DNA of 64,000 nt. Origin: Novosphingobium sp. CECT 9465 (GTDB taxonomy: Bacteria > Pseudomonadota > Alphaproteobacteria > Sphingomonadales > Sphingomonadaceae). Positions 16,608-25,702 of this stretch are shown in pieces; position 1 is the first letter of the stretch, and every line of letters begins with the position of its first letter. A program made the translations under genes and the position numbers. The stretch spans positions 3,644,501 through 3,708,500 of the forward strand of contig NZ_CAKLBX010000001.1 of assembly GCF_920987055.1 (NCBI RefSeq). Direction: 5' to 3'. Below the pieces are notes generated by a model, which was given only the letters and a program-made list of their open reading frames with translations, was not told where the DNA came from and searched no databases.

Positions 16608-16949
16608 TCAGGCCATTTCTGCAAGGTCTGCCGCCTTCAGGCCAAGCAAACGCATCCGCGCGGCAATTTCGGGCCATTCATCGCGAAGAAACGACTCGCG
16701 CTCCCGTGCCCGCAAGGCAGCTACCGCACCGGCGGCCACGAACATGCCGATCCCGCGCTGCACGGTCACCAGGCCTTCGTCCTGAAACTGCTGGTACGCC
16801 TTGGCCACCGTCAAGGGATTGGCACCCTGTTCGGCTGCAAAGGCGCGCACGGATGGCAGCATCGTGCCCTCGGCATAGCGACCCTCAAGGATACCGATGC
16901 AGATCTCGTCACGCAGGCGCAGATATACGGGGCGGTAAGCACTGCTCAT
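16608..16949 (-). CDS. GntR-family regulator, YtrA-like
   Basis: 113-aa protein with an N-terminal winged helix (PVYLRLRDEICIGILEGRY then LPSVRAFAAEQGANPLTVAKAYQQFQDEGLV, about residues 6-60) and a short C-terminal helix region rather than a large ligand domain, the YtrA-subfamily pattern. The ATG at 16949 (MSSAYRPVY) fits the family start; an upstream ATG would add 12 residues. It is divergent from the peptide transporter at 17136 with about 190 bp between them, so it may control that gene, itself, or both. Confidence 0.85.
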   Translation of the reverse strand: MSSAYRPVYLRLRDEICIGILEGRYAEGTMLPSVRAFAAEQGANPLTVAKAYQQFQDEGLVTVQRGIGMFVAAGAVAALRARERESFLRDEWPEIAARMRLLGLKAADLAEMA

Positions 16950-17135
16950 GGGTGATGCACTGCCATAATACAGCGAGGCGCACAATGGCGGCGTTCCCCG
17001 CGCCAGTGGCGTCAGCCCGGAATGGTTGCGATTGAAAATAGTTTCTTGCCGTTTGCGTTCGTGCCACTAATGCCGGTCAGCCTTGCGCAGGAGAGGCGCA
17101 CGGCAACCGCCAACAAAGACGAGAACGCCCGCCGC

Positions 17136-19127
17136 ATGGCTCAGGACAACATCAGCGCACCCGCCATTCCGCAGCAGTCGCATGGAGACTGGTTTGGCCA
17201 TCCGGCCCAGTTGAAGCGCCTGTTCACCACCGAGATGTGGGAACGGTTCGGCTATTACGGCATGCGGGCGATCCTCACGCTCTACCTGGCCAAGCATTTC
17301 CTGTTCAACGACACGACCAGCACCGGCATTTATGGCGGATTCACGGCGCTGGTCTATCTTACCCCGCTGATCGGCGGATTGATGGCGGATCGCTATCTCG
17401 GCTCGAAGCGCTCGGTGAAGTTCGGCGCGATCCTGATGGCGCTGGGCTATTTCATGCTCTGCTTCGGTGGCGATGCGGCGCGGCCCTATGCCACGATTGA
17501 CGGCCAGCGTTATGACGTGAGCATTTCCGAAACCGGCGGCGACGAAGTCCGCTCGCTCGAAATGGGCGGACAGCGCCTCGAAATCATCGGGAACGAGGAC
17601 AAGTCGGTCTCGCTGAAGGCCGCAGACGGTACGGAAGCACGGCGGATTGCGGCCGGCGGCTTTGAGTCCGATGGCGAACGGTCCCCCTTCTACGTCGCCG
17701 TGCTGCTGATCGGTCTGTCGATCGTCACTGTCGGCAACGGCTTCTTCAAGCCCAATATCTCCACGATCGTCGGAACGCTTTATGCCGAAGGCGACAGGCG
17801 GCGCGATGCCGGGTTCACCATCTTCTACATGGGCATCAACCTCGGTTCGCTGATTTCGCAGTTCTTCTGCCCGATCCTGGCTGAAGCGGTGGGCTGGTGG
17901 GCGGGCTTCGGCCTTGCCGCGCTGGGCATGACCTTCTCGTGGCTGCTGGTCCAGTTCGATGGCGGGCGCCTCGATGGATACGGCGAAAGACCTGTGGGTG
18001 CCGATGCCAGCAAGGACTGGCTGATTTATGGAGCAGCGCTGGTGTGCGTCCCGCTGTTCTGGCTCCTGTTCATGAACCTGATGGCCTACGTTCCCCCACA
18101 AGCGGGCGAAGGCCTTGCCGGGTACGTTCTTGGCCTGCCGATCATGGGCAAGCTGATGTTCGGCACCTTCCTGATCGCAGTTCCGGGTATTCTGATCTGG
18201 GCGCTGACGGCAGGCAACCGCGTCGAATTCCAGATGATGGTCGCAGCAATGGTGCTGATCGTCTTCAACACCGTGTTCTGGACGTTGTTCGAACAGGCCG
18301 GTTCCTCGCTCACCCTGTTTGCCGAACGCAACACCATGCTGGAAGTGGGCTGGACACGCCCGCTCTTCGCAATGTTCCAGTCAATCCAGGCCAGTTATTA
18401 CGTTTTCTTCGCCGTGCTTCTGGGCGGCCTGGGCTGGGCGCTGGCCTGGTTCTTCGGACAGGGTGAGGTTGCGGCAACACGGACGAAGCTCAACATCGGC
18501 TTTGCCCTTGTCATGATCGCGGGCTTTCTTGGCATGGTCTATGCGCGCGCGCGCGGCTTCGGCAGCGATAGCGTCTATGTCATGCCGGCAGGACAGACAC
18601 AGATCTTCAATGCCTTGTTCATCGTCACGCTGGCCCCGCTGTTCAGTGTGATGTGGAACGTGCTGGCGCGACGCGGGCTGGAACCGTCAATCCCGCTCAA
18701 GTTCGCCATCGCGCTGATGGGCGTGGGCGGCGGGTTTCTGCTGCTCGTATGGGGTTCGCAGTTCGCCGACGCCCAGTTCAAGGTCGGACTTGTCTGGCTC
18801 GCCGGACTTTACCTTATCCATTCGATGGCCGAACTTTGCATTTCGCCGGTCGGCCTCTCGATGATCACCAAGCTTTCCATGGCCCGCATCGTGGGCATGA
18901 TGATGGGCGTGTGGTTCCTGTCCATCGCCGTCGCGCAATATGTGGCAGGGCTGGTCGCACAGGTCGCCAGCGTCGAGACGGTCGGCGGGCAGGTCACCAA
19001 CCTCAAGGTCAGCCTCGATACTTATGTCGGTGTGTTCACCACCATCGGCTGGGTTTCGGTCGGCATCGGTTTGGTACTGCTGATCGTTGCCGTCCCGCTC
19101 CGAAAGCTGATGCACGGGGTAACCTGA
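17136..19127 (+). CDS. POT-family proton-dependent oligopeptide transporter
   Basis: Inner-membrane peptide:H+ symporter of about 663 aa with 12-14 hydrophobic segments. The POT signature is clear near residues 30-45: TTEMWERFGYYGMRAIL, followed by LTPLIGGLMADRYLGSKRSV. The FYMGINLGSLIS block near residue 230 is the second family motif. It is longer than the usual 450-500 aa because of a hydrophilic insert after the fourth membrane segment (about 115-190) and extra C-terminal segments, as in other sphingomonad/Xanthomonas POT proteins. ATG 17136 is chosen by homology-like length; in-frame ATGs at 17022 and 17070 exist. Confidence 0.9.
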   Translation: MAQDNISAPAIPQQSHGDWFGHPAQLKRLFTTEMWERFGYYGMRAILTLYLAKHFLFNDTTSTGIYGGFTALVYLTPLIGGLMADRYLGSKRSVKFGAILMALGYFMLCFGGDAARPYATIDGQRYDVSISETGGDEVRSLEMGGQRLEIIGNEDKSVSLKAADGTEARRIAAGGFESDGERSPFYVAVLLIGLSIVTVGNGFFKPNISTIVGTLYAEGDRRRDAGFTIFYMGINLGSLISQFFCPILAEAVGWWAGFGLAALGMTFSWLLVQFDGGRLDGYGERPVGADASKDWLIYGAALVCVPLFWLLFMNLMAYVPPQAGEGLAGYVLGLPIMGKLMFGTFLIAVPGILIWALTAGNRVEFQMMVAAMVLIVFNTVFWTLFEQAGSSLTLFAERNTMLEVGWTRPLFAMFQSIQASYYVFFAVLLGGLGWALAWFFGQGEVAATRTKLNIGFALVMIAGFLGMVYARARGFGSDSVYVMPAGQTQIFNALFIVTLAPLFSVMWNVLARRGLEPSIPLKFAIALMGVGGGFLLLVWGSQFADAQFKVGLVWLAGLYLIHSMAELCISPVGLSMITKLSMARIVGMMMGVWFLSIAVAQYVAGLVAQVASVETVGGQVTNLKVSLDTYVGVFTTIGWVSVGIGLVLLIVAVPLRKLMHGVT

Positions 19128-19400
19128 CCTGCAAATCGCCATGCCACACGCGATTTCAGCGCTCTGGAATGCGCTTTTTCACAGCGCACCGAACAATCCA
19201 TCCGATACGACACATTTTGTGTCTGATCATTTGACGGTTTCCGTATCGCATGGAGTTAATTTGTATTAACCCTGCATCAACTACTTTCTGCTCTTAGGGC
19301 CAAGGTGGTTATACATAAAAATTCAATCGGTATTACAAATGCTTAGAGATGTAGTCCCGATAACAACAATAGAATTGTTCGGGTAGGAAAGGTGAGGCCG

Positions 19401-20081
19401 GTGGACAACACCCACATCCATCTGACCATAGCGATGGCCAGTTTCGTTCTTTCACACTTCCTGATGTCAGGCCCGCTGCGACGGACACTTGTATCTGCCA
19501 TGCGCGAACAGGGCTTCGCGCTATTCTATTCGATGGTTTCGCTTTGCACTCTTACTTGGGGCATCGTCGCGTTTGACCGCGCCTTGTCAACCACGCCTGT
19601 ATGGGACGGCACTCATCCATTGCCCTGGCTGCTGGGCAGTGTGCTGACGATCGTTTCACTGGCGTTGCTGCTGCCATCCTTCGTCCGCAATCCGGCTCTG
19701 CCCGGCGTCAAGGCGGCAGGCCTTGGCACTGTCATCCCGACCGGGGTGTTCAAAATCACCCGTCACCCGATGATGTGGGCATTCAGCTTGTGGGCGATCG
19801 GGCACATCATCGTGGCCCCCGAATTGCGCATGTTCATTTTCATGGGTTCGATCATTCTTATCGCACTGCTTGGATCGCACTTTCAGGACAAGCGCAAAGT
19901 GGCGCAGAACAATCGCGAATTCGGGCCATGGCAGCGCCGCACCACGTTCTGGCCGGATGTGCGCCAGTTCGGACGAATCGGCATCGTGTGGCTGATCGCC
20001 GTGGTCTTGTGGTTTCTCGCCACGACGCTGCACTGGGAATTGTTCGGCATCCCGGCAGGTCTCTGGCTGCTGTTCCGTTAG
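19401..20081 (+). CDS. NnrU-family membrane protein
   Basis: 226-aa polytopic membrane protein. The family is recognised from FVLSHFLMSGPLR near the N-terminus, the central GVFKITRHPMMWAFSLWAIGH block (about 114-133) and HFQDKRKVAQ. NnrU proteins are found near denitrification genes and are related to the zeta-carotene isomerase Z-ISO; the carotenoid link is worth noting because the next gene is dxs, the entry to isoprenoid synthesis, on the opposite strand. GTG 19401 is preferred because AGGAAAGG (19385-19392) is eight bases upstream; GTG 19392 overlaps that site. Confidence 0.8.
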   Translation: MDNTHIHLTIAMASFVLSHFLMSGPLRRTLVSAMREQGFALFYSMVSLCTLTWGIVAFDRALSTTPVWDGTHPLPWLLGSVLTIVSLALLLPSFVRNPALPGVKAAGLGTVIPTGVFKITRHPMMWAFSLWAIGHIIVAPELRMFIFMGSIILIALLGSHFQDKRKVAQNNREFGPWQRRTTFWPDVRQFGRIGIVWLIAVVLWFLATTLHWELFGIPAGLWLLFR

Positions 20082-20110
20082 AGCCTGATGACCTTGCGCG
20101 CGCGAACCAT

Positions 20111-22033
20111 TCAGGCCCGCGCTTCGCTGACCCCGGCGCTGTTATGCCGCAGCGCCTTCAGCACTGTGTCGACGATGTTCGGCGCATTGAGACCCGCCTC
20201 GTCATATTGCTTGTCCGGCGTGTCGTGGTCCTGGAACACGTCGGGCAGGCGCATCGTGCGGATCTTCAGGCCTGCATCGGTCAGGCCCTCGTCGCTCGCC
20301 ATGGTCAGCACGTGGGCGCCAAGCCCTCCGATGGAGCCTTCCTCGACCGTGACGATAACTTCATGCGTGGTCATCAACTGGCGAATCAGCGCTTCGTCCA
20401 GCGGCTTGGCAAAGCGCAAATCGGCAACCGTGGTGGAAAGGCCCTTGGCCTCCAGCTGGTCCGCCGCCTTGAGCGCCTCGGCCAGCCGTGTGCCGAGCGA
20501 AAGCAACGCAACCTTGGTGCCGTGCCGCACGATCCGGCCCTTGCCGATTTCAAGCCGCTCAGGCACGGCGGGCATGGCAACGCCGGTGCCGTTACCGCGC
20601 GGATAGCGGAAGGCAATCGGCCCGCTATCGTGGCAGGCGGCGGTATAGGTCATGTGAACCAGTTCCGCCTCGTCAGCCGCCGCCATCACCACCAGATTGG
20701 GCAGCGTGGCAAGGTACGTGATGTCGAACGATCCGGCATGGGTTGCGCCATCGGCACCCACCAGCCCCGCCCGATCGATCGCAAAGCGCACCGGCAGGTT
20801 CTGGATCGCGACATCATGCACCACCTGGTCGAACGCGCGTTGCAGGAACGTGGAATAGATCGCGCAGAACGGGCGCATGCCTTCGGCGGCAAGCCCTGCT
20901 GCAAAGGTCACCGCGTGCTGTTCGGCAATGCCCACATCGAAGGTGCGTTCAGGGTGCGCCCTGGCAAACTTGTCCACGCCCGTACCGCCGGGCATGGCAG
21001 CGGTGATCGCGCAAATGCGCGGATCGCTGTCCGCCAGCATGGAAAGCGTCTCGCCGAACACGTTCTGATAGGCGGGCGCGGTGGCCTTGGCCTTGACCTG
21101 CTCGCCCGTCACCACATCGAACTTCTGGACGCCGTGATACTTGTCAGCCGCCGCTTCGGCCGGACCGTAGCCCTTGCCCTTCTGCGTCACCACGTGGATC
21201 AGGCACGGCCCTTCGGCAGCATCGCGCACGTTTTCCAGCACCGGGATCAACTGTTCGATATTGTGCCCGTCGATAGGGCCGACATAATAGAAACCCAGTT
21301 CCTCGAACAGTGTGCCGCCCATGGCCATGCCGCGCGCGAACTCGTCGGTCTTGCGGGCGGCTTCGTGCAGCGGACGTGGCAATTTGCGCGAAAGGCGCCG
21401 CGCGATTTCGCGCAGGCTCAGGAACGGACGCGACGATACCAGCCGCGCGAGATAGGCCGAAAGCCCGCCCACCGGGGGCGCGATCGACATGTCGTTGTCA
21501 TTCAGGATAACGACAAGCCGATTGCCCGCGCCCTGGGCGTTGTTCATGGCCTCATAGGCCATGCCTGCGCTCATCGCGCCATCGCCGATCACCGCGATGC
21601 CCTTGCCGGGGCGGTCGGTCAGCTTGTTGGCGATCGCAAAGCCGAGTGCAGCGGAGATCGAGGTCGAGGAATGCGCGGTGCCGAACGGATCGTATTCGCT
21701 TTCGCTGCGCTTGGTAAAGCCCGAAAGCCCGCCGCCCTGCCGCAAGGTGCGAATGCGGTCGCGCCTGCCGGTCAGGATCTTGTGCGGATAGGCCTGGTGG
21801 CCCACGTCCCATACCAGCCTGTCTACCGGCGTATCGAACACATAGTGCAGCGCAACGGTGAGCTCCACCACACCCAGCCCTGAACCGAGATGGCCGCCAG
21901 TCGTCCCGACGGCGGAAATCATTTCGCTGCGCAGTTCGTCCGCCAATTGGCGGAGCTGCGATGGCGCAAGCTTGCGGAGATCTGCGGGCGTGCTGACGGT
22001 GTCTAGCAACGGGGTTGCCGGTTCTGGACTCAT
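20111..22033 (-). CDS. dxs: 1-deoxy-D-xylulose-5-phosphate synthase
   Basis: Condenses pyruvate and glyceraldehyde 3-phosphate in a thiamine-diphosphate-dependent reaction, the first step of the MEP isoprenoid pathway. About 640 aa, full length. Visible hallmarks: [19 protein letters not shown] near the N-terminus, the TPP motif [17 protein letters not shown]...NDN (about 140-172), and the transketolase-type catalytic region [18 protein letters not shown] with the conserved Glu. ATG 22033 (MSPEPATP) follows a purine-rich AAGGGCAGTGGG; eight additional upstream residues are possible. It ends 30 bp from the convergent NnrU-family gene and follows the Zur-type gene at 22108 on the same strand. 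Confidence 0.96.
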   Translation of the reverse strand: MSPEPATPLLDTVSTPADLRKLAPSQLRQLADELRSEMISAVGTTGGHLGSGLGVVELTVALHYVFDTPVDRLVWDVGHQAYPHKILTGRRDRIRTLRQGGGLSGFTKRSESEYDPFGTAHSSTSISAALGFAIANKLTDRPGKGIAVIGDGAMSAGMAYEAMNNAQGAGNRLVVILNDNDMSIAPPVGGLSAYLARLVSSRPFLSLREIARRLSRKLPRPLHEAARKTDEFARGMAMGGTLFEELGFYYVGPIDGHNIEQLIPVLENVRDAAEGPCLIHVVTQKGKGYGPAEAAADKYHGVQKFDVVTGEQVKAKATAPAYQNVFGETLSMLADSDPRICAITAAMPGGTGVDKFARAHPERTFDVGIAEQHAVTFAAGLAAEGMRPFCAIYSTFLQRAFDQVVHDVAIQNLPVRFAIDRAGLVGADGATHAGSFDITYLATLPNLVVMAAADEAELVHMTYTAACHDSGPIAFRYPRGNGTGVAMPAVPERLEIGKGRIVRHGTKVALLSLGTRLAEALKAADQLEAKGLSTTVADLRFAKPLDEALIRQLMTTHEVIVTVEEGSIGGLGAHVLTMASDEGLTDAGLKIRTMRLPDVFQDHDTPDKQYDEAGLNAPNIVDTVLKALRHNSAGVSEARA

Positions 22034-22107
22034 CCCACTGCCCTTACACATGTGCAAAGCCGGTGTCGAACACGATCAGCCGGATTCAAGCTGCCCGAAA
22101 TGCCGCC

Positions 22108-22584
22108 TCACAGCGCCTCGCCCCTGGCGCATTCGGCGCAGTGCCCGCGAATCTCCACGACGGGCCGTACTTCGGCAAAGCCGGCCGATTGCGCGGCTTG
22201 CCGCAGCGCCCCGGTCAGCCGGTCGTCATCGATATGCACGGCCGATCCGCACACGTCGCAGATCAGGAAGATGCAATCGTGGCGACAGCCGGGATGGCTG
22301 TTGGCAACATAGGCATTCGCGCTTTCCACCCGCCGCGCCAGATTGGTCCGCACGAAAAGGTCGAGGATGCGATATACCGAATTGGCTGCAACCCGCTTGC
22401 CCCGGCCGGTGCCGACGCTTTCGGCAATGTCATAGGCCGAGGCGGGTTTTTCACACCCGGCGAGGGCTTCGAACACATCCGAGCGCATATCGGTCCATTG
22501 CTCGCCCGCCGCCACCAAGGCGTCGCGCGCAGCAAGGACCAGCTTCTCGCCAGCGAAATCGTGATGGTGATGGTGGCCTGACAT
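22108..22584 (-). CDS. zur: Fur-family regulator, Zur-like
   Basis: 158-aa metal-responsive repressor. The winged helix spans about 20-80 (MRSDVFEALAGCEKPASAYDIAES). The C-terminal domain has the structural zinc cysteines CDVCG and CAEC near the end, and the LICDVCGSAVHID segment places it closer to Zur than Fur. The N-terminus carries five consecutive histidines (MSGHHHHHDF), unusual for the family. ATG 22584 chosen; an upstream in-frame ATG adds nine residues. Assignment as Zur rather than Fur/Irr is inferred from sequence type, not from a visible target operator. Confidence 0.78.
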   Translation of the reverse strand: MSGHHHHHDFAGEKLVLAARDALVAAGEQWTDMRSDVFEALAGCEKPASAYDIAESVGTGRGKRVAANSVYRILDLFVRTNLARRVESANAYVANSHPGCRHDCIFLICDVCGSAVHIDDDRLTGALRQAAQSAGFAEVRPVVEIRGHCAECARGEAL

Positions 22585-22620
22585 GATCCCTAGATAGGGG
22601 GCCTGCCGCACCAGCGCAAA

Positions 22621-23298
22621 TCAGTTGCGCGTGAAGATCGGCTTGTACAGATCGGGGAACATCCGCTTCAGCGCCGTGACCTTGGGCGCGTCCCAGCGGC
22701 GGATATAGCCGTGGTCCGGGTTGTTCGCCATGAAATCCTGATGATAGCTTTCGGCCGGGTAGAACGCCTTGTAAGGCTCCACCGTCGTCACGATCGGCTG
22801 CTTCCACAGATCCAGTCGCTTCAACTGGGCTAGATACCCCGCCGCAACCCGCGCCTGTTCCTTGTCCAGCGGCACCAGCGCGTTGCGGTATTGCGATCCG
22901 TGGTCCGGTCCCTGGTAATTGAGCTGCGTGGGGTTGGCGCCCACCGCAAAGAACACGCGCAGAAGCTGATCGTAGCGGATCTTCGAAGGATCGTACGTCA
23001 CCCGCACGGCTTCGGCATGGCCGGTACGCCCGTTTCCGACAGTGTCGTAATCGGCATCCTTCTTCGATCCGCCGTGGTAGCCCGATACGACGCTGCTCAC
23101 GCCCTTCAGATGGCTGAACACCGCCTCGATGCCCCAGAAGCAGCCGCCTGCAAACACCGCGACCTTCTTGCCCGGCGCCTCGTTGGCCTGCACCGCCGCA
23201 GCGGGCGTAGCCATCACGCCTTCGGCCAGAGCGGGCTGCTGGCAAGCGGCGGTCATGATCCCCACCGCTGTCAGGACGGCAAGGATCGGACGCTTCAT
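22621..23298 (-). CDS. msrA: Peptide methionine-S-sulfoxide reductase, exported
   Basis: Reduces methionine-S-sulfoxide in proteins. 225 aa. The catalytic motif GGCFWG is at about residues 53-58, followed by the GYHGG and GHAEAVRV blocks and the YHQDF/NNPDHGYI C-terminal motifs of MsrA. The N-terminus MKRPILAVLTAVGIMTAAC is a signal peptide with a possible lipobox (TAAC), so the enzyme probably works in the periplasm or at the membrane. It follows a 43-aa exported peptide gene by one base, so the two are co-transcribed. Confidence 0.93.
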   Translation of the reverse strand: MKRPILAVLTAVGIMTAACQQPALAEGVMATPAAAVQANEAPGKKVAVFAGGCFWGIEAVFSHLKGVSSVVSGYHGGSKKDADYDTVGNGRTGHAEAVRVTYDPSKIRYDQLLRVFFAVGANPTQLNYQGPDHGSQYRNALVPLDKEQARVAAGYLAQLKRLDLWKQPIVTTVEPYKAFYPAESYHQDFMANNPDHGYIRRWDAPKVTALKRMFPDLYKPIFTRN

Positions 23299-23299
23299 G

Positions 23300-23431
23300 T
23301 TACTGTGCAACCTGCTGTGTGGTGGACGAAGAGGCAAAGGCGGTGGCTCCGGCGGTCATGCCCATGACGGCAGCCCCCATCAGGAAACCAAAGGCCAGCG
23401 AGCGGAAAAAGTCAGGCTTGAACAGGCCCAT
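23300..23431 (-). CDS. Small exported/membrane peptide upstream of msrA
   Basis: 43-aa reading frame: MGLFKPDFFRSLAFGFLMG, hydrophobic AAVMGMTAGATAFA, then SSSTTQQVAQ. It looks like a signal peptide with an AFA cleavage site followed by a very short mature part, or a single-pass membrane peptide. Its stop lies one base before the msrA start. Function not recognised; the tight linkage to an exported MsrA suggests an envelope role. Confidence 0.5.
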   Translation of the reverse strand: MGLFKPDFFRSLAFGFLMGAAVMGMTAGATAFASSSTTQQVAQ

Positions 23432-23572
23432 GGTCGTGCTTTCTTGTCGTGTTTTCGTATCGTCGTGGCCTGCATGGCGCATGCTGCCTTAACGTGCAGT
23501 GACGCCATGCACAGGCGTTCGCCTATTCCGAGAATCATTCAGCAGGCCGTTGCGCATGTGCGACAGGCCGAG

Positions 23573-24349
23573 TCAGGCTCGCAGTTGCACCCACACCGGC
23601 GCATGATCGCTGGCCTTTTCGCGCCCGCGATAGTCCTTGTCCACGCCCGCGCTCACCATCCGGTCTGCCAGTTCGGGCGAAAGCAGGGCATGATCGATGC
23701 GGAATCCGTGATCGCGCTGCCACGCGCCCGCCTGATAATCCCAGAACGTCCACACCCCGCCCTGCGGGTTGAGCGTGTCGATCGCATCGGTCCACCCGTC
23801 ATTGAGCAACCGGCGATAGGCATCGCGCGATCCGGGTTGCATCAGCGCATCATCGGCCATCGCCTTGACCGAATAGGTGTCTTTGTCTTCGGGGATCACG
23901 TTGTAATCGCCGATCACCATTGCCGGCACTTCCTCCGCCGCAATCGCCTTCATCCGGGCGCGCAGCCGCTCCATCCAGCGCAGTTTGTAATCGAACTTCG
24001 GCCCCGGCTGCGGATTGCCGTTGGGCAGATAGATGCACACCACGCGCAGGCCGAAGACGTCGGCTTCAAGATAGCGCGAATGCTCGTCCTCCGGCTCCCC
24101 GGCCAGCCCGCGCTGCACTTCCACAGGCTTTTGCCCATCGGCAAGGATCGCCACGCCGTTGAAGCCCTTCTGTCCGTGCCAGATCGCATGATAGCCGATC
24201 TTCTCGAACTCGGCCGCCGGGAAGCCTTCGTCCTGCGTCTTGATCTCCTGCAGGCAGGCGATGCCGGGCCGGGTTTCCTCCAGCCATTCGAGCAGGCGCG
24301 GCAGGCGGGCCTTGATCCCGTTGATGTTGAACGATGCAACCTTGATCAT
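23573..24349 (-). CDS. xth: Exodeoxyribonuclease III (AP endonuclease)
   Basis: DNA base-excision repair nuclease of 258 aa. The exonuclease-endonuclease-phosphatase fold shows NINGIKARLPRLLEWL, the metal ligand Glu in CLQEIKTQDE (about 38), the NGNPQPGPKFDYKLRW block with the catalytic Tyr/Lys, GDYNVIPEDKD (Asp/Asn) and the C-terminal SDHAPVW with catalytic Asp-His. The start ATG 24349 overlaps the erpA stop by four bases (ATGA), so the two genes are translationally coupled. Confidence 0.95.
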   Translation of the reverse strand: MIKVASFNINGIKARLPRLLEWLEETRPGIACLQEIKTQDEGFPAAEFEKIGYHAIWHGQKGFNGVAILADGQKPVEVQRGLAGEPEDEHSRYLEADVFGLRVVCIYLPNGNPQPGPKFDYKLRWMERLRARMKAIAAEEVPAMVIGDYNVIPEDKDTYSVKAMADDALMQPGSRDAYRRLLNDGWTDAIDTLNPQGGVWTFWDYQAGAWQRDHGFRIDHALLSPELADRMVSAGVDKDYRGREKASDHAPVWVQLRA

Positions 24350-24678
24350 ATCGCGAAGCTGGACCCGCACCCGCACCCCGAAGCCGCCTGCGGGTTGCTC
24401 ACCCGGAAGGCCGCGCCGCCCAGCGATTCGACATATTCCACCACGCTGCCTTCCAGCAGGTCGAGGCTGACCGAATCGACCAGCAGCTTCACACCATCGG
24501 TTTCGGTAACCGTATCATCCGCTTCGGGTGCATCGGCGAGACCGAATTTGTATTGAAAGCCCGAACAGCCGCCCCCCTCTACCGAAAGCCGGAGGATCGC
24601 AGGCTTCGCCTGCTTGGCGGCAATGGTGGCCACGCGCGCGGCGGCGCTGGGAGCGAGCGAGATGACAGGTTCGGACAT
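24346..24678 (-). CDS. erpA: Iron-sulfur cluster insertion protein (A-type)
   Basis: A-type Fe-S carrier of 110 aa. The three cluster cysteines are in GGGCSGFQY (about 38) and ASGCGCGSSF (about 103 and 105). It delivers clusters to apo-enzymes, which may include those of the MEP pathway downstream of dxs. The ErpA/HesB assignment is by motif and length; IscA is the alternative. Overlaps xth by four bases. Confidence 0.9.
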   Translation of the reverse strand: MSEPVISLAPSAAARVATIAAKQAKPAILRLSVEGGGCSGFQYKFGLADAPEADDTVTETDGVKLLVDSVSLDLLEGSVVEYVESLGGAAFRVSNPQAASGCGCGSSFAI

Positions 24679-24724
24679 GGACCCAAGATAGGAGCGATAG
24701 CGCCAAACCTCAACGTCCGAGACG

Positions 24725-25018
24725 TCAACGATTCCGCTCATCCTCCAGCGGGTCGAGGATCGATTCATCATGGCCGGTCCCGCTGGACAGGAACACCAGC
24801 CCCATCAGCGCCGCCATCAGCATGATCGTCAGTCCGACACCCAACGCCGTGGCGATGTAGAAATGGACCGAAACGAACCCGATCCACGAATACAACAGCG
24901 CCAGAACCAGTATCACCACCGCTGCGGTGAACCCGCCCATCCACTTCATCAGCAAGCGATAGCGCGCCCACGCGAAACTTGCGTTGTGCGGATCGTCCAG
25001 GGGGGATCGGCCTGCCAT
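24725..25018 (-). CDS. Two-pass membrane protein of unknown function
   Basis: 97 aa with two membrane helices, GGFTAAVVILVLALLYSWIG (about 27-46) and YIATALGVGLTIMLMAALMG (about 54-73), and an acidic tail (DESILDPLEDERNR). Conserved-looking small membrane proteins of this layout sit beside erpA/xth in sphingomonads, but no function is assignable. ATG 25018 gives MAGRSPLDDPHNASFAW. Confidence 0.75.
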   Translation of the reverse strand: MAGRSPLDDPHNASFAWARYRLLMKWMGGFTAAVVILVLALLYSWIGFVSVHFYIATALGVGLTIMLMAALMGLVFLSSGTGHDESILDPLEDERNR

Positions 25019-25173
25019 CGATATGGTCCTTTTCGCATCGCGAATAGTGGCGGGGAAATGGTGGAGGCAAGTGCTTTCGCAACGGCCGGATCGGTGGCAT
25101 GATCCAGCAGGGAGACAAGCGGAACGCAAGACGCCCATAGGCGCATGTGACCGGTAACAGGATGGAGGATGCC

Positions 25174-25602
25174 ATGACGATTGCACAGGTCATTGCCGGA
25201 CGCAGCGAAGTGTGGAGCTGCAGCGCCGACGATTCGGTGTCGGATGCGGTCGATATGCTCGCCACGCACCGGATCGGCGCGCTTCCCGTGCGCGATGGCG
25301 ACATCGGCGTGGCCGGGATATTTTCAGAACGCGACATGATGCGCTGCCTGCACAAGCACGGTGAAGCCGCGCTGCACATGAAAGTGCGCGACATGATGAC
25401 CGCGCCGGTCATCACCATCACCCCGCAAACCAGTGTGCTCGAAGCGCTGGCCCTGATGACCCAGCGTCGTTTCCGCCATTTGCCCGTGGTCGAGGGCGGA
25501 AAGATGGTCGCCTTCGTTTCCATCGGTGATCTGGTCAAGCACCGCATCGACAAGATCGAGGCAGAAGCCGACGCGATGCGGGTCTATATCCAGCAGGCTT
25601 GA
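25174..25602 (+). CDS. CBS-domain protein
   Basis: 142-aa protein made of two CBS domains (about 8-65 and 75-132), a module that binds adenine nucleotides. Typical segments: DAVDMLATHRIGALPV, VAGIFSERDMMR, and the second copy EALALMTQRRFRHLPVVEGG...VSIGDLVKHRID. Stand-alone proteins of this type probably sense energy state; the partner is not evident. ATG 25174 follows GGAGG by five bases. Confidence 0.9.
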   Translation: MTIAQVIAGRSEVWSCSADDSVSDAVDMLATHRIGALPVRDGDIGVAGIFSERDMMRCLHKHGEAALHMKVRDMMTAPVITITPQTSVLEALALMTQRRFRHLPVVEGGKMVAFVSIGDLVKHRIDKIEAEADAMRVYIQQA

Positions 25603-25702
25603 TCCCAGCGCCCGGTGGCAGTGCCTCGCATTGCCGTCGTTCGTCGAAACTCTCTCCCCTTTCATCTGAAACCATCTACGGTTTCGCGCGAAGGGGAGAT
25701 TC

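Noticed and set aside
19601..21883. 760-codon open frame antisense to dxs and running across the NnrU-like gene
   Set aside because: High-GC antisense shadow; its translation has no recognisable motifs, while dxs on the other strand is unmistakable.
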